Assembly: GCF_000190475.1 (NCBI RefSeq)
Contig: NZ_AEWH01000068.1
Location: 62,001 to 126,000 of the forward strand
Reading direction: 5' to 3'
DNA: 64,000 bases
Origin: Ornithinibacillus scapharcae TW25
GTDB lineage: Bacteria > Bacillota > Bacilli > Bacillales > Amphibacillaceae
Below the pieces are notes generated by a model, which did not search any database, was not told where the DNA came from, and saw nothing but the letters and a program-made list of their open reading frames with translations. Positions 48,379 through 57,892 of this stretch are shown here, in pieces. Each line of letters starts with the position of its first letter. The first letter of the stretch is position 1. The position numbers and the translations under genes are program-made.

Positions 48379-49314
48379 GTGTCACAAAATGTATATGTAT
48401 TTACAAAGGAAACAATTGAAAAAATGAAACAATATTATCATAATTCATTAACAGCAACTCCACAAGGCGCTATTTTCCGTTCTAAAGCAGAGAATGCTGT
48501 TATTACTGCATATAAGTCAGGTAAAGTGTTATTTCAAGGGAGCAATCCACAAGCTGAGATTGTAAAGTGGGTTAGTGAGGCCAATGAGCAAGAAAGTGCC
48601 GCTAAAGTTAATAAGGTAAGCTCTCCTACGTTATACACACCGCCTACAAGCCTATTTGCAGCTTCTCACATTGGTTCCGATGAGGCTGGAACAGGTGATT
48701 ACTTCGGCCCAATTACCGTGGCTTGTGCGTATGTTGACTCATCCCAAATTGCCTTATTGAAAGAATTAGGCGTAAAGGACTCAAAGAACCTAACAGACCC
48801 GACTATCGTTAAATTAGCAAAGGAAATAGTACAGCTGAAGATTCCTTATTCATTATTAGTCTTACATAACCCAAAATATAACGCTCTCCAAAAAAAAGGC
48901 TGGTCCCAAGGAAAAATGAAAGCAATGCTTCATCACCATGCAATTGAAAAGTTACTTAGAAAAATTGGTGACTTAAATTATGAAGGAATATTAATTGATC
49001 AATTTTGTGAACCCGGCGTCTACAAACGTCACATCACTTCAGAAAATGGGATACTCCCGGATAAGACTTATTTCATGACAAAAGCTGAAAGCTATTCTAT
49101 TGCTGTTGCGACAGGCTCAATTATAGCTAGAGCAAGCTTTGTGAAAGAGATGGATAAACTTTCTGAACAACTTGGAATTGAGATTCCAAAAGGTGCTTCC
49201 AAAAAGGTGGATCAGACGATTGCAAGAATAATCCGTGAGAAGGGGGAAGGTATATTAAATAGCTGCGCTAAAGTACACTTTGCTAACACTCAGAAAGCTA
49301 GACAGTATTTATGA
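48379..49314 (+). CDS. rnhC: Ribonuclease HIII
   Basis: Cleaves RNA in RNA-DNA hybrids (about 311 residues). The N-terminal TBP-like domain (about 1-85) is typical of type III. The catalytic domain holds HIGSDEAGTGDYFGPITVACAYV with Asp and Glu metal ligands, GVKDSKNLTDP, ILIDQFCEPG and IARASFVKEMDKLSEQLG. AAAGGATGA is best spaced for the GTG at 48379; ATGs at 48361 and 48370 lie at or before it. A terminator follows at 49368. Confidence 0.95.
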   Translation: MSQNVYVFTKETIEKMKQYYHNSLTATPQGAIFRSKAENAVITAYKSGKVLFQGSNPQAEIVKWVSEANEQESAAKVNKVSSPTLYTPPTSLFAASHIGSDEAGTGDYFGPITVACAYVDSSQIALLKELGVKDSKNLTDPTIVKLAKEIVQLKIPYSLLVLHNPKYNALQKKGWSQGKMKAMLHHHAIEKLLRKIGDLNYEGILIDQFCEPGVYKRHITSENGILPDKTYFMTKAESYSIAVATGSIIARASFVKEMDKLSEQLGIEIPKGASKKVDQTIARIIREKGEGILNSCAKVHFANTQKARQYL

Positions 49315-49367
49315 TTCAGCTAATTCACAGTTTGTAATTTCTACTGATAGCACTTAGAAGGTGAAAG

Positions 49368-49396
49368 AAAGCCATTTCTTCAAAAGAATTGGCTTT
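49368..49396. terminator. Terminator between rnhC and the accessory cassette
   Basis: AAAGCCATTTCTT and AAGAATTGGCTTT arms with one mismatch and TTTTTT on the right. It serves rnhC and possibly the convergent Nudix gene. Confidence 0.75.
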
Positions 49397-49429
49397 TTTA
49401 CTAGTGTTTTTATAGATTTCATATATTAT

Positions 49430-49858
49430 TTATATCCTATATCCAATTTCATCTAAGTCATAAAAGTGATAGCCTAGTTCCCTTTTTTCCAACCATCTTT
49501 CAAGCGAAAGAATCCATGGATGGAACGTTATATACTCTCTTAATCTTTGGATCGGAATGAATTCTACCGCAACTATTTCTTGATCTAATTCTTGATGAGT
49601 TTGCCCAATAATATCGCCAGTATAATAAACTTGTAAATAACTTCCGTGTTTCTTAGACGTAAATTCCGTTACAAAGGCAACTTCTTTCGCCTCGATTTCA
49701 TAACCGGTTTCTTCTACTCCTTCTCGCATAGCAGATTGTTTAAAGGTTTCCCCTTGTTCCGTACCACCTTTCGGTAAGCCCCAACCTTTGTCGTCCTTGA
49801 CTAATAAAATCTGATCTCCGTCTAATACAATGATTCCTGCTGCCAACTTATGTGACAA
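49430..49858 (-). CDS. Nudix hydrolase
   Basis: Hydrolase of nucleoside diphosphate-linked compounds, 142 residues; substrate unknown. The Nudix box is complete: GGTEQGETFKQSAMREGVEETGYE. A WGLPKGG segment precedes it. The start is probably TTG at 49858 (AAGAGGTG upstream) rather than the GTG at 49867 in that site. It is the last gene of a leftward accessory cassette inserted between rnhC and pheT relative to B. subtilis. Confidence 0.92.
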   Translation of the reverse strand: MSHKLAAGIIVLDGDQILLVKDDKGWGLPKGGTEQGETFKQSAMREGVEETGYEIEAKEVAFVTEFTSKKHGSYLQVYYTGDIIGQTHQELDQEIVAVEFIPIQRLREYITFHPWILSLERWLEKRELGYHFYDLDEIGYRI

Positions 49859-49886
49859 AGTAGACACCTCTTTTTCTAGTAATTGG

Positions 49887-50753
49887 CTAGATTCTCTTCA
49901 TAAAATAATGCATATCATGCTGAAGCACAAATCCGACTTTCTCATAGAGGTGAATAGCGCGGGCATTACTAGAGTCTACACATAGGCTAATAGACTCAAT
50001 GGTGTCAAATAAAAATAACCATTTTAAAGCACTTGCCAATAATTCTCTACCAATACCCCTTCCTCTCATTCCCTCGGCTACTCCAAAAAACTCAATACTT
50101 GCTTCTCCATGTTCTGGTTCAGCTTCAACATAAATATATCCACAAAGCTTTTTATCATCTGTTATGATAAAAACCTTATTATGTTCATCTAATCTTTCTA
50201 AAATTTGTTTTCCACTATAATACGTATTGGGAAAAGTAGAATCATGTAGTGCTTCCATTTCTGCAAAGTACACTTGTGATAGTTCGTCTATTGAAGCATT
50301 TTGTACTAACTGACTATTATCGCGATGGAAGACTAGTATAGCCTGATCATTTTTTCTTTCAAACATCTGGTTGTCAGCTAATTCACACACGAGCTTGTTT
50401 TGCTTATTTGGAAATAAATGAAAGGTATGAATCTCTTTTGGCATATGTTCAGTCATAGCATTCCATAACTCTTTTTTAATATGTTCATTCCCTCTCTCTA
50501 TGAAAGGTCCCCAGATCTCCGCATCACCACTATCATAATCTGGATCATATCCAATTACACCTACTAATTCGCTATCAACATAAGCAGTAAAAAAACACTC
50601 CGTAAATGGGATTTCTTCCACGATGTATTCCGCGATTTCCTTATTATCTGTCCCGCAAAAACCAATGTGAGACTCTGCGATACTATTTATCCGGGCCAAA
50701 AAATTAGCAACAACTTCTAGTTCATCTTGTTTCATCATTGAAATTTTGATCAT
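49887..50753 (-). CDS. GNAT N-acetyltransferase (tandem GNAT halves)
   Basis: Protein of 288 residues with two GNAT-like halves. The C-terminal half has the acetyl-CoA signature GVAEGMRGRGIGRELLASALKWL and SSNARAIHLYEKVGF. The N-terminal half has a degenerate version (FFTAYVDSELVGVIGYDPDY). Acceptor unknown. Its first 32 bp overlap the end of the Clp_N-GNAT gene, so the two are surely coupled. GGGGAGAT precedes the ATG. Confidence 0.85.
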   Translation of the reverse strand: MIKISMMKQDELEVVANFLARINSIAESHIGFCGTDNKEIAEYIVEEIPFTECFFTAYVDSELVGVIGYDPDYDSGDAEIWGPFIERGNEHIKKELWNAMTEHMPKEIHTFHLFPNKQNKLVCELADNQMFERKNDQAILVFHRDNSQLVQNASIDELSQVYFAEMEALHDSTFPNTYYSGKQILERLDEHNKVFIITDDKKLCGYIYVEAEPEHGEASIEFFGVAEGMRGRGIGRELLASALKWLFLFDTIESISLCVDSSNARAIHLYEKVGFVLQHDMHYFMKRI

Positions 50754-51624
50754 TATTATCTCCCCTTTTGTATAACGGTGCTGGAATGACTACAGCATGA
50801 CATGCTTTTTCATAAAATTCAATTGGACCAGCACCACCAATAACGGCATATTCATATCCAATTTCCTTCATTTCACACAGACAATGATGCAGAAGAGAAT
50901 AACCTACACCAGAAATACGATTATCTGGTAATACACCCATTGGTCCAAAATATCCCCTTTTATTTTGATAAATGTCATATGCTGCAAATCCAATGTAGTT
51001 ACCACGCTCATCTAGCGCAACAAATATAGATGGTTCATGAAGAAGGAAGGCAGCACTTATTGTTTTTGCCCAATCAGGCGAAAAATTTTCTCGAACAAAT
51101 TGGATTAGCCCATCTTTATCCTTTAGCGTAACTTTACGAATGCCATTAATATCAATTTTAGGAAATACATAATTCCCTATATGAGTAATCATATCCCTAG
51201 CAGTTGTTCCAAGTTTTAAAATGGCCTCTTTGGATTTTTCTGACACATAATTATCTAATACTTTTGTAGTAATTAAAGCCTTTAATACATGTCCCTCATT
51301 AAGAAATAGCTGATTATATCGTTTCATAGTTCGAATCGCTATATCAAATACAAGTTCAACCTCTTCTGTAATTGGTAGCGAAAAGTACTTATTGGGAAGT
51401 AATCTATCATTCTCGGGAACTACTTGAATAACTTCTATCTTATTGACATTGAGATGACATTTTAGGGATAACTCCCCCATTGCACCACCTCTTTCCCACA
51501 AGCAAGCCTTCAAAAGGTGCAAGGGAACAACAACCTTATCCTCATTCATCCGAGCATATTTTTCAGTATTCTGCATGATACTTTGCATTCTGCTAGTAAA
51601 ACGAAATTCTTTTTCACTTCCCAT
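50722..51624 (-). CDS. Clp_N-like domain fused to a GNAT domain
   Basis: Protein of 300 residues with an unusual architecture. Residues about 5-140 look like two Clp N-domain repeats (FTSRMQSIMQNTEKYARMNEDKVVVPLHLLKACL; EVELVFDIAIRTMKRYNQLFLNEGHVLKALI), the substrate- or adaptor-binding module of ClpA/ClpB/ClpC. Residues about 160-290 look like a GNAT domain (IFVALDERGNYIGFAAYDIYQ, GVLPDNRISGVGYSLLHHCLCEMKEIG, AGPIEFYEKACH). No AAA+ module is present. Role unknown. It overlaps the downstream GNAT gene by 32 bp and follows the DUF6176 gene by 25 bp. AAGGGGG lies upstream of the ATG. Confidence 0.75.
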   Translation of the reverse strand: MGSEKEFRFTSRMQSIMQNTEKYARMNEDKVVVPLHLLKACLWERGGAMGELSLKCHLNVNKIEVIQVVPENDRLLPNKYFSLPITEEVELVFDIAIRTMKRYNQLFLNEGHVLKALITTKVLDNYVSEKSKEAILKLGTTARDMITHIGNYVFPKIDINGIRKVTLKDKDGLIQFVRENFSPDWAKTISAAFLLHEPSIFVALDERGNYIGFAAYDIYQNKRGYFGPMGVLPDNRISGVGYSLLHHCLCEMKEIGYEYAVIGGAGPIEFYEKACHAVVIPAPLYKRGDNNDQNFNDETR

Positions 51625-51649
51625 TCTATCGTTTTCCCCCTTACTACTA

Positions 51650-51997
51650 TTAAAACATTGTATTCTTAACTTTCTCAGGTATCATTACAACCTCAGTTTT
51701 TAGATCAACAGGTCTAAATTCCGGATCAATACATTGATCCCAGTATTCCAGGTGTTTTTTATCAATCCAACTCTCTGAGTCTTCCACTTCCTGTCCACCA
51801 ACCCCTTGAATGGAATACCAGTATAGATACTCTTCCCCAATAAGCGTTTCGCGGAAAATCGTTTCTACATACATTTTCTCATCCTCTAATGTAAGGAGAA
51901 CGTCTTTCATATGTTTATTCAAAAACGATATCCATTCATCCACGATCTGTGATTTCTCTTTACGTACCCTAAATCTAGTAAGTTCTATGTTTAACAT
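51650..51997 (-). CDS. DUF6176 family protein
   Basis: Small cytoplasmic protein of 115 residues, in the family of unknown function DUF6176 by its pattern (ELTRFRVRKEKSQIVDEWISFLN, EKMYVETIFRE, YLYWYSIQGVGG). The fold is probably ferredoxin-like or dimeric alpha/beta barrel. Its start overlaps the end of the upstream P-loop kinase gene by 23 bp. TGGAG precedes the ATG. Confidence 0.75.
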   Translation of the reverse strand: MLNIELTRFRVRKEKSQIVDEWISFLNKHMKDVLLTLEDEKMYVETIFRETLIGEEYLYWYSIQGVGGQEVEDSESWIDKKHLEYWDQCIDPEFRPVDLKTEVVMIPEKVKNTMF

Positions 51998-52553
51998 TGT
52001 TATTCTCCACTTTCTGTAGTATCAGTTCAGCTATATTGTCGGTTATTTCTGCTATGGACTTGGACCCATCTACTACTTCATCACTAGCAGATTTTATGGT
52101 ACGTAGCATCTCCAGATAACCTCTTCTTCCATGAGTTAGATAAAAAGTTAATTCATCAAGAATTTTTTCACTGGATTCCTGTTGATAATCTCTATGTATT
52201 CTTCGAGCTAGGGCAATATCTAATGGGGTATCAATAAATACTGCCAAATCAATAAAATTACTAATATGCGAATTTTTATATGCCATCGGATAATCTAACA
52301 CAATGTAATTTAGTTTTTCAGTAATTAGTAACTTCAAATCGGTAACAAGCGGAGTTAAATCCCAATCATCATAATTCGTTCCATTATCCACCCAATCCAT
52401 AATATCGCTAGGTCCATCAAACTCATAATCATCAAAATATAGCACTTTGGATTTGTCCAATTTGTCTGCTAGCTTCGTTGCTATAGTAGTTTTCCCTCCG
52501 CCAGACACAGCTGCGATGGCGATAATATAAGGGAAGTTACGGTTCTCCATCTG
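51975..52553 (-). CDS. P-loop kinase of the uridine-kinase-like group
   Basis: P-loop protein of 192 residues. Walker A is AVSGGGKTT, with Ala in place of the first Gly; a DDYEFDGPSD segment follows, like the uridine kinase substrate loop. Substrate cannot be told. AAGGGTG is best placed for the ATG at 52553; a TTG seven codons earlier lies before it. First gene of the cassette kinase, DUF6176, Clp_N-GNAT, GNAT, Nudix. Confidence 0.8.
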   Translation of the reverse strand, partial: QMENRNFPYIIAIAAVSGGGKTTIATKLADKLDKSKVLYFDDYEFDGPSDIMDWVDNGTNYDDWDLTPLVTDLKLLITEKLNYIVLDYPMAYKNSHISNFIDLAVFIDTPLDIALARRIHRDYQQESSEKILDELTFYLTHGRRGYLEMLRTIKSASDEVVDGSKSIAEITDNIAELILQKVENNNVKHRTY

Positions 52554-52680
52554 GTAAACACCCTTCTCAATCAAAATTTACACTCATTAACGCAAGCATC
52601 TACTAAAAGTTAGAATATTTCACATCTTACCATTTTACCATAATTTTCATTTTTTATTTTGATTATTTCCACAGTAAAAA

Positions 52681-52716
52681 TAGACCACTTAGTCAACTTG
52701 TGGACTAAGTGGTCTA
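52681..52716 (-). terminator. Terminator after pheT
   Basis: TAGACCACTTAGTC and GACTAAGTGGTCTA perfect arms with an 8-nt loop; the minus strand continues TTTTTACTG. It separates pheST from the accessory cassette. Confidence 0.92.
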
Positions 52717-52726
52717 ACATAAAGTA

Positions 52727-55153
52727 TTAAGATCTTACATATGCCTGATGCTTTTCATTTACTGCTTCGATGATGGATTGGTAGGATTTTTCTACTTCTT
52801 CATCCACTAATGTTTTTTCCGGATCTTGGTAAAGCAGGCTATATGCTACAGATTTTTTCCCCTCAGGTAGGTTCTCACCCTTGTACAGGTCAAACACTTG
52901 AACCTGTTTCACAAGAGGTGCACCGATTTCTTCAATCGTTGCCTTCACATCACCAGCATTTACTTTCTCATCTAAAATAAATGCAATATCTCTTGTTACA
53001 GAAGGATATCTAGGTATTTGTGTATAGCTAGGAACATGTTCATGTGCTTCTAATACTGCTTCCATATTAATGTCGAACACATATGTTTCTTTTAAGTCCA
53101 TTTCTTTTTCCAATAAAGGATGTAATTGCCCAATGAACCCAATTACTTTATCGTGTAGTAATAAGGATGCAGTACGTCCTGGATGCATATCTGGTAATTG
53201 CGCTTGTTCCACTGCTAATGGTAATTCAAGGTGTTCGAATAAGCCTTCTACAATTCCTTTTACAACATAGAAGTCCACCTTCTTGTTTTCCTGCTGCCAT
53301 AAATGTTCTAACCACTTACCAGTCACTGCGCCTGAAAGACGTAGTTGTTCATGTGGTTGCTTTGTTAATTCCTTTTCATCGGTAATGAAGATAGAACCAA
53401 TCTCATAATATGCTAAATTAGCTTGATTTCTAGCTAGGTTATAGCTTAGGGTTTTCAATAGTTCTGGTAGGATACTTAAACGTAAATATTTATGATCCTC
53501 ACTCATTGGCATTGCTAGGCTAATTGGTTGTGGATTTAAATCCTTAATCTCCTGACTCACTAGCTTTTGGATGTATGCTTCACTAGTCAGTGAATAGGTT
53601 CTTGTTTCCATTAACCCTACGCCTTCTAAATAATTCTTAACTGCTCTTCTTAACGTTTGATTCTTCGTTAATCCACCAGCAGTACCAGCTCCCGTTGGTA
53701 ATGTATACGGTAGATTATCATAACCGTAAATTCGAGCAACCTCTTCAAGCATATCTTCAAATATAGTAATGTCTCCACGACGAGTTGGTGCAGATACGAC
53801 GAAGTTTTCATCGTTACGTTCATAATCAAATTGTAGTCGCTCTAGAATTGTTGCAATTTCGTCTGAGTCAATTTCAGTTCCAAGACGAGCATTAATTGTT
53901 TTCGTATCCATTTCCACTTTCTTTTCCGTACGGTCTAATACATCAAATTCCACGACACCGTCTAATACCGTACCAGCAGCATACTGCTCTAACAGGTGAC
54001 ATGCTCGTAAACCAGCCCGTTTGACACGGTTTGGATCAATCCCTTTTTCAAAACGCGTACTGGATTCACTACGTAGCCCTGTAGCTTTAACAGTTTTACG
54101 TACCGAAATAGAGTTAAAGAAAGCAGCTTCTAACAGGATATTCTTTGTCTTACTCGTAACTTCCGAATTCGCGCCACCCATCACACCAGCAAGTGCAACT
54201 GGCACTTGACCATTGGTAATGACCAGATTTTCTGCTGTTAGTGTCCGTTCCACATCATCTAATGTAACAATCTTTTCATCTTGTTTAGCAGTACGAACGA
54301 CAATTTCCTTCGAGTTCAGACGGTCATAATCAAAGGCATGCAGTGGTTGACCATACTCTAGCAATACATAATTTGTTATATCCACTACGTTATTAATCGG
54401 GCGGATTCCAGCCGCTAATAAATAGTTCTGCATCCATAGTGGTGATGGTTTGATTTCAACATCCTTAATAACAAATGCACCATAATAAGGATTTAATTCT
54501 TCCGATTCTACTTTTACGGAGATATAATCTTCAGCCTTTTCATTACTCGCTTTAATCTCTTCGCTAGGTAGTTTAACCGGTTTATCTAAAAGCGCCCCAA
54601 CTTCATATGCCACTCCCAACATACTCAAGCAATCTGCACGGTTAGGAGTTAAATCAAATTCTAAAATAGCATCTGTTGCATTTAATATAGGCTGAACATT
54701 TTCACCTACTGGAGCATCCTCTGGAAACACAAAAATACCTTCTGCAAACTCTTTAGGTATATGTTTCTCACTAAATCCAAGCTCTGATAAAGAACATATC
54801 ATACCATTTGATTCGACACCACGTAATTTTGCACGTTTAATTTTGAAGTTCCCCGGTAATACTGCTCCTGGTTTTGCAACAGCAACTTTTTGTCCTTGCC
54901 GAACATTCGGTGCACCACAGATTATTTGTAATGTTTCCTCACCAACATCCACTTGGCAAAGATTTAACTTATCTGCATTGGGATGCTTTTCGCAAGACTT
55001 CACATGACCAATAACGACATTGGAACTTTCTTCCGCAATATATTCTACATTATCTACTTCAATACCAGACTTTGTAACTTTCTCAGCAAGTTCCTCTGGG
55101 CTGATACCATCTATATCTACATATTCTTTTAACCAATTTAATGAAACTAACAT
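52727..55153 (-). CDS. pheT: Phenylalanine-tRNA ligase beta subunit
   Basis: Beta subunit (808 residues) of the alpha2-beta2 PheRS; binds tRNA-Phe and edits mischarged Tyr. The N-terminal EMAP/tRNA-binding domain (about 40-155) includes CEKHPNADKLNLCQVD and ICGAPNVRQGQKVAVA. The B3/B4 editing domain (GLRSESSTRFEKGIDPNR), the B5 domain and the C-terminal ferredoxin-fold anticodon-binding domain (YTQIPRYPSVTRDIAFILD) are all visible. It follows pheS by 12 bp. Confidence 0.98.
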   Translation of the reverse strand: MLVSLNWLKEYVDIDGISPEELAEKVTKSGIEVDNVEYIAEESSNVVIGHVKSCEKHPNADKLNLCQVDVGEETLQIICGAPNVRQGQKVAVAKPGAVLPGNFKIKRAKLRGVESNGMICSLSELGFSEKHIPKEFAEGIFVFPEDAPVGENVQPILNATDAILEFDLTPNRADCLSMLGVAYEVGALLDKPVKLPSEEIKASNEKAEDYISVKVESEELNPYYGAFVIKDVEIKPSPLWMQNYLLAAGIRPINNVVDITNYVLLEYGQPLHAFDYDRLNSKEIVVRTAKQDEKIVTLDDVERTLTAENLVITNGQVPVALAGVMGGANSEVTSKTKNILLEAAFFNSISVRKTVKATGLRSESSTRFEKGIDPNRVKRAGLRACHLLEQYAAGTVLDGVVEFDVLDRTEKKVEMDTKTINARLGTEIDSDEIATILERLQFDYERNDENFVVSAPTRRGDITIFEDMLEEVARIYGYDNLPYTLPTGAGTAGGLTKNQTLRRAVKNYLEGVGLMETRTYSLTSEAYIQKLVSQEIKDLNPQPISLAMPMSEDHKYLRLSILPELLKTLSYNLARNQANLAYYEIGSIFITDEKELTKQPHEQLRLSGAVTGKWLEHLWQQENKKVDFYVVKGIVEGLFEHLELPLAVEQAQLPDMHPGRTASLLLHDKVIGFIGQLHPLLEKEMDLKETYVFDINMEAVLEAHEHVPSYTQIPRYPSVTRDIAFILDEKVNAGDVKATIEEIGAPLVKQVQVFDLYKGENLPEGKKSVAYSLLYQDPEKTLVDEEVEKSYQSIIEAVNEKHQAYVRS

Positions 55154-55165
55154 TAGTAAACCTCC

Positions 55166-56200
55166 TTACGCCTGATGGAATTGTTTTAGGAATCGACTGT
55201 CATTTAAATAAAATTGACGAATATCGTTTACACCATATTTCAACATTGCGATACGCTCTGGTCCCATTCCAAACGCGAAACCTGAATATTCTTTCGGATC
55301 ATATCCACCCATTTCTAATACGTTCGGATGAACCATTCCAGCTCCTAAAATTTCAATCCATCCTGTACCTTTACATACAGAACATCCTTTACCGTCACAC
55401 ACTTTACAAGAAATATCCATTTCAACAGATGGTTCTGTAAATGGGAAGAAACTAGGACGGAGACGAATTCTACGGTCTTCACCAAACATTTTCTTAGCAA
55501 ATACATTCAGCACACCTTTTAAATCACTCATTTTAACATCTTTATCGACATACAGTCCTTCAATTTGAGTGAATTGATGTGAATGTGTTGCATCATCCGT
55601 ATCACGACGATATACCTTACCTGGGCAAATCATTTTAAATCCTTTTTCACCCTTAAACTCTTGCATCGTACGAGCTTGCACTGGTGACGTATGAGTACGG
55701 AGTAGAAGCTCATTGGTAAGATAAAATGAATCCTGCATATCTCGTGCAGGGTGATCCTTTGGTAAATTTAATGCTTCGAAGTTGAAATAATCCGTTTCTA
55801 CTTCAGGACCTTCTCTTACCTCATAACCCATTCCGATAAATAAGTCTTCGATTTCTTCAATTACTTTTGTAAGTAAATGTGGCCCACCAACTTTTACAGG
55901 ACGACCAGGTAATGTTACATCGATTGCTTCTGCCTGAAGTTTTTCTTCTAGTGCAGCATTTTCAAGAATCGTATTTTTTTCCTCAATTGCATTCGTTATA
56001 GTTTCACGAACTTGGTTAGCAATTTCACCTATAACAGGCCTTTCCTCAGGTGATAATTTACCCATTCCACGTAACACTTGTGTTAGTGAACCCTTTTTCC
56101 CTAAGTAGTTTACTTTAGTAGCTTGTAATTCTTTTAAATCATTTACTTCTTCCACTTTCGCCAGTGCTTCTTGCTGTATGGCTTGTAATTCCTCTTTCAT
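55166..56200 (-). CDS. pheS: Phenylalanine-tRNA ligase alpha subunit
   Basis: Catalytic alpha subunit (344 residues) of PheRS. After an N-terminal coiled coil (about 1-85) come class II motifs: [38 protein letters not shown] and [24 protein letters not shown] precedes the ATG. First gene of pheST, controlled by the T-box leader at 56241-56515. Confidence 0.98.
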   Translation of the reverse strand: MKEELQAIQQEALAKVEEVNDLKELQATKVNYLGKKGSLTQVLRGMGKLSPEERPVIGEIANQVRETITNAIEEKNTILENAALEEKLQAEAIDVTLPGRPVKVGGPHLLTKVIEEIEDLFIGMGYEVREGPEVETDYFNFEALNLPKDHPARDMQDSFYLTNELLLRTHTSPVQARTMQEFKGEKGFKMICPGKVYRRDTDDATHSHQFTQIEGLYVDKDVKMSDLKGVLNVFAKKMFGEDRRIRLRPSFFPFTEPSVEMDISCKVCDGKGCSVCKGTGWIEILGAGMVHPNVLEMGGYDPKEYSGFAFGMGPERIAMLKYGVNDIRQFYLNDSRFLKQFHQA

Positions 56201-56240
56201 TGGCTATTACCTCCTATATAAAACATAATTTTTACCATTA

Positions 56241-56515
56241 AAAAAAGCCTCAAATCCCTTAGAAAGGGACGAGGCTTTAATTCGCGGTACCACCCTTGTT
56301 GGCACATGTATGCCCAACTCAAGTTCTAATAACGGATACGATCCGGAACACCTTTACTAAATCATTAGGTCCAAGTGCCAGCTCCAGAGTGAAAGATTAA
56401 CAAGTCCATTGTAAAAATGCTTCCAGTCAAGGCATTTTTTCCCTGGTTACCATGTCTTTTACCCGTTAATCGCTCTTTCATTGCTTTTTGCTATTTACAT
56501 ATAGAATAAATTATA
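56241..56515 (-). promoter_or_regulatory. T-box leader of pheST
   Basis: The conserved AAGGGTGGTACCGCG lies at 56283-56297 on the minus strand. The terminator (AAAGCCTC/GAGGCTTT, 56244-56278, followed by T run) lies after it. A TTC phenylalanine triplet at 56391-56393, before ACTCTGGAGC, is a candidate specifier; it is tentative. Uncharged tRNA-Phe would promote read-through into pheST. Confidence 0.93.
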
Positions 56516-56541
56516 GACATTTCCTCTCCTAATTGCAAGAA

Positions 56542-57279
56542 CTAACCTTTAATATGGTACATCAGTATACCTGCAGCAATACTTACATTCAAGGACTCCG
56601 CCTTACCATATATCGGGATCTTAATCATCTCATCTGCCATGTTTAATAATTGCTCTTGTATTCCAGCACCTTCATTTCCCATAATCAGTGCTATTTTTGA
56701 GGTTGCCTTTATACTATGATAGTCCTTAGAATTGGTTAGTGCACTAGCCCATATCCGATAGCCATCATTTTTTAAATCATCTATTCGTTCTATTAGATTA
56801 TCTTGGATGACAGGTATATGAAAAATCGATCCTTGTGTAGAGCGAATAACTTTATCATTATATACGTCAACTGTCCCTTCACCAAGAATAACAGCGTCAA
56901 ATCCAGCAGCATCGGCAGTACGGATAATGGTGCCCAAGTTTCCTGGATCTTGAATCCGGTCTAATAACAGGACATAATCCCCTGTAATATCATTAAACTG
57001 TTTGAAATGGACAACTGCAGCAATTCCCTGAGGTGTCTTCGTTTGTGAAATATGTTGAAAAACATTTTCCGATACTTCAACCACTGGGAGTGAGGTCACC
57101 CATTCTGGAACAGTAACATTTTCTTTTATGATAATTTCTTCAATTTGCCAGTTACTAGCTATCGCTTCTTCTATTAGATGAAACCCTTCAATTAAAAAGG
57201 TGTTTGATTTCATTCGATCTCTTCGATTATGTAGTTTTTTCCAGCCTTTAACCTTATCGTTTTTAACAGATGTCAACAT
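56542..57279 (-). CDS. ysgA: RNA 2'-O-methyltransferase of SpoU/TrmH family (YsgA)
   Basis: SPOUT methyltransferase of about 245 residues. An N-terminal substrate-binding region (LIEGFHLIEEAIAS) is followed by the SpoU motifs LLLDRIQDPGNLGTIIRTADAAGFDAVIL, ALIMGNEGAGI and IPIYGKAESLNVSIAAGILMY. rRNA is the likely substrate; the nucleotide is unknown. The start is probably the ATG at 57279 (AGGA upstream) and not that at 57315. It lies next to pheST and sspI as in B. subtilis. Confidence 0.92.
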   Translation of the reverse strand: MLTSVKNDKVKGWKKLHNRRDRMKSNTFLIEGFHLIEEAIASNWQIEEIIIKENVTVPEWVTSLPVVEVSENVFQHISQTKTPQGIAAVVHFKQFNDITGDYVLLLDRIQDPGNLGTIIRTADAAGFDAVILGEGTVDVYNDKVIRSTQGSIFHIPVIQDNLIERIDDLKNDGYRIWASALTNSKDYHSIKATSKIALIMGNEGAGIQEQLLNMADEMIKIPIYGKAESLNVSIAAGILMYHIKG

Positions 57280-57377
57280 TTTGTTCATTCCTATCTTATA
57301 TTCTAATTCCATCATACATATTTAAGCTTAATCTGGTCAAACTATCGATAGTTTAATCCAATTAAGGGGTGATGTAA

Positions 57378-57596
57378 TTGAATCTTAATTTACGCAATGC
57401 AATCATATCCAATATTGCGACAAATGATCAAAATCAGCTGGAAGCAACGATAGTAGATGCTATTCAGTCTGGTGAAGAGAAGATGCTTCCTGGGCTTGGT
57501 GTATTATTTGAATTGATTTGGAATCAATCTGACGAACAGGAAAAGCAAGAAATGATTGAAGCATTGGAGCAAGGTGTAAAGCAGGCAGCCAAATAG
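57378..57596 (+). CDS. sspI: Small acid-soluble spore protein SspI
   Basis: Forespore-specific SASP family protein of 72 residues, nearly the same as Bacillus SspI ([43 protein letters not shown], in two parts). The start is TTG at 57378 behind AGGGGTGATG. It is divergent from ysgA and followed directly by a terminator. Expected to depend on sigma-G. Confidence 0.97.
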   Translation: MNLNLRNAIISNIATNDQNQLEATIVDAIQSGEEKMLPGLGVLFELIWNQSDEQEKQEMIEALEQGVKQAAK

Positions 57597-57603
57597 TTTA
57601 TGG

Positions 57604-57630
57604 AAGAAGGCATCTCGATGATGCCTTCTT
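57604..57630 (+). terminator. Terminator after sspI
   Basis: AAGAAGGCATC and GATGCCTTCTT arms with a 5-nt loop, then TTTATTTTTT. Confidence 0.92.
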
Positions 57631-57809
57631 TTTATTTTTTGTAAAATAAGTAATTATACCTAAATCGTTTCATATGTATTAATTAATTGTAAATTTTGCT
57701 AGCATATCAGAAATAACACTAAGCATAAAGTACTATTGGTAAAAAAGTCCAGTTTCCTACCTAGGTATTTCGTATCATTTTGTACAATTTTTATCATTTG
57801 GAAAATTTA

Positions 57810-57838
57810 TTGACTCTTTTATGCCCAGGTGTTATACA
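57810..57838 (+). promoter_or_regulatory. Sigma-A promoter of the DUF6583/ABC-2 operon
   Basis: TTGACT (57810-57815), 17-bp spacer, TATACA (57833-57838), about 55 bp before the ATG at 57893. The rest of 57631-57809 holds nothing I recognise. Confidence 0.7.
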
Positions 57839-57892
57839 ATGAAGATGTTATTATTTTTATCAAGAGTTGTTCTTTTTGAAAGGGGAATACAA

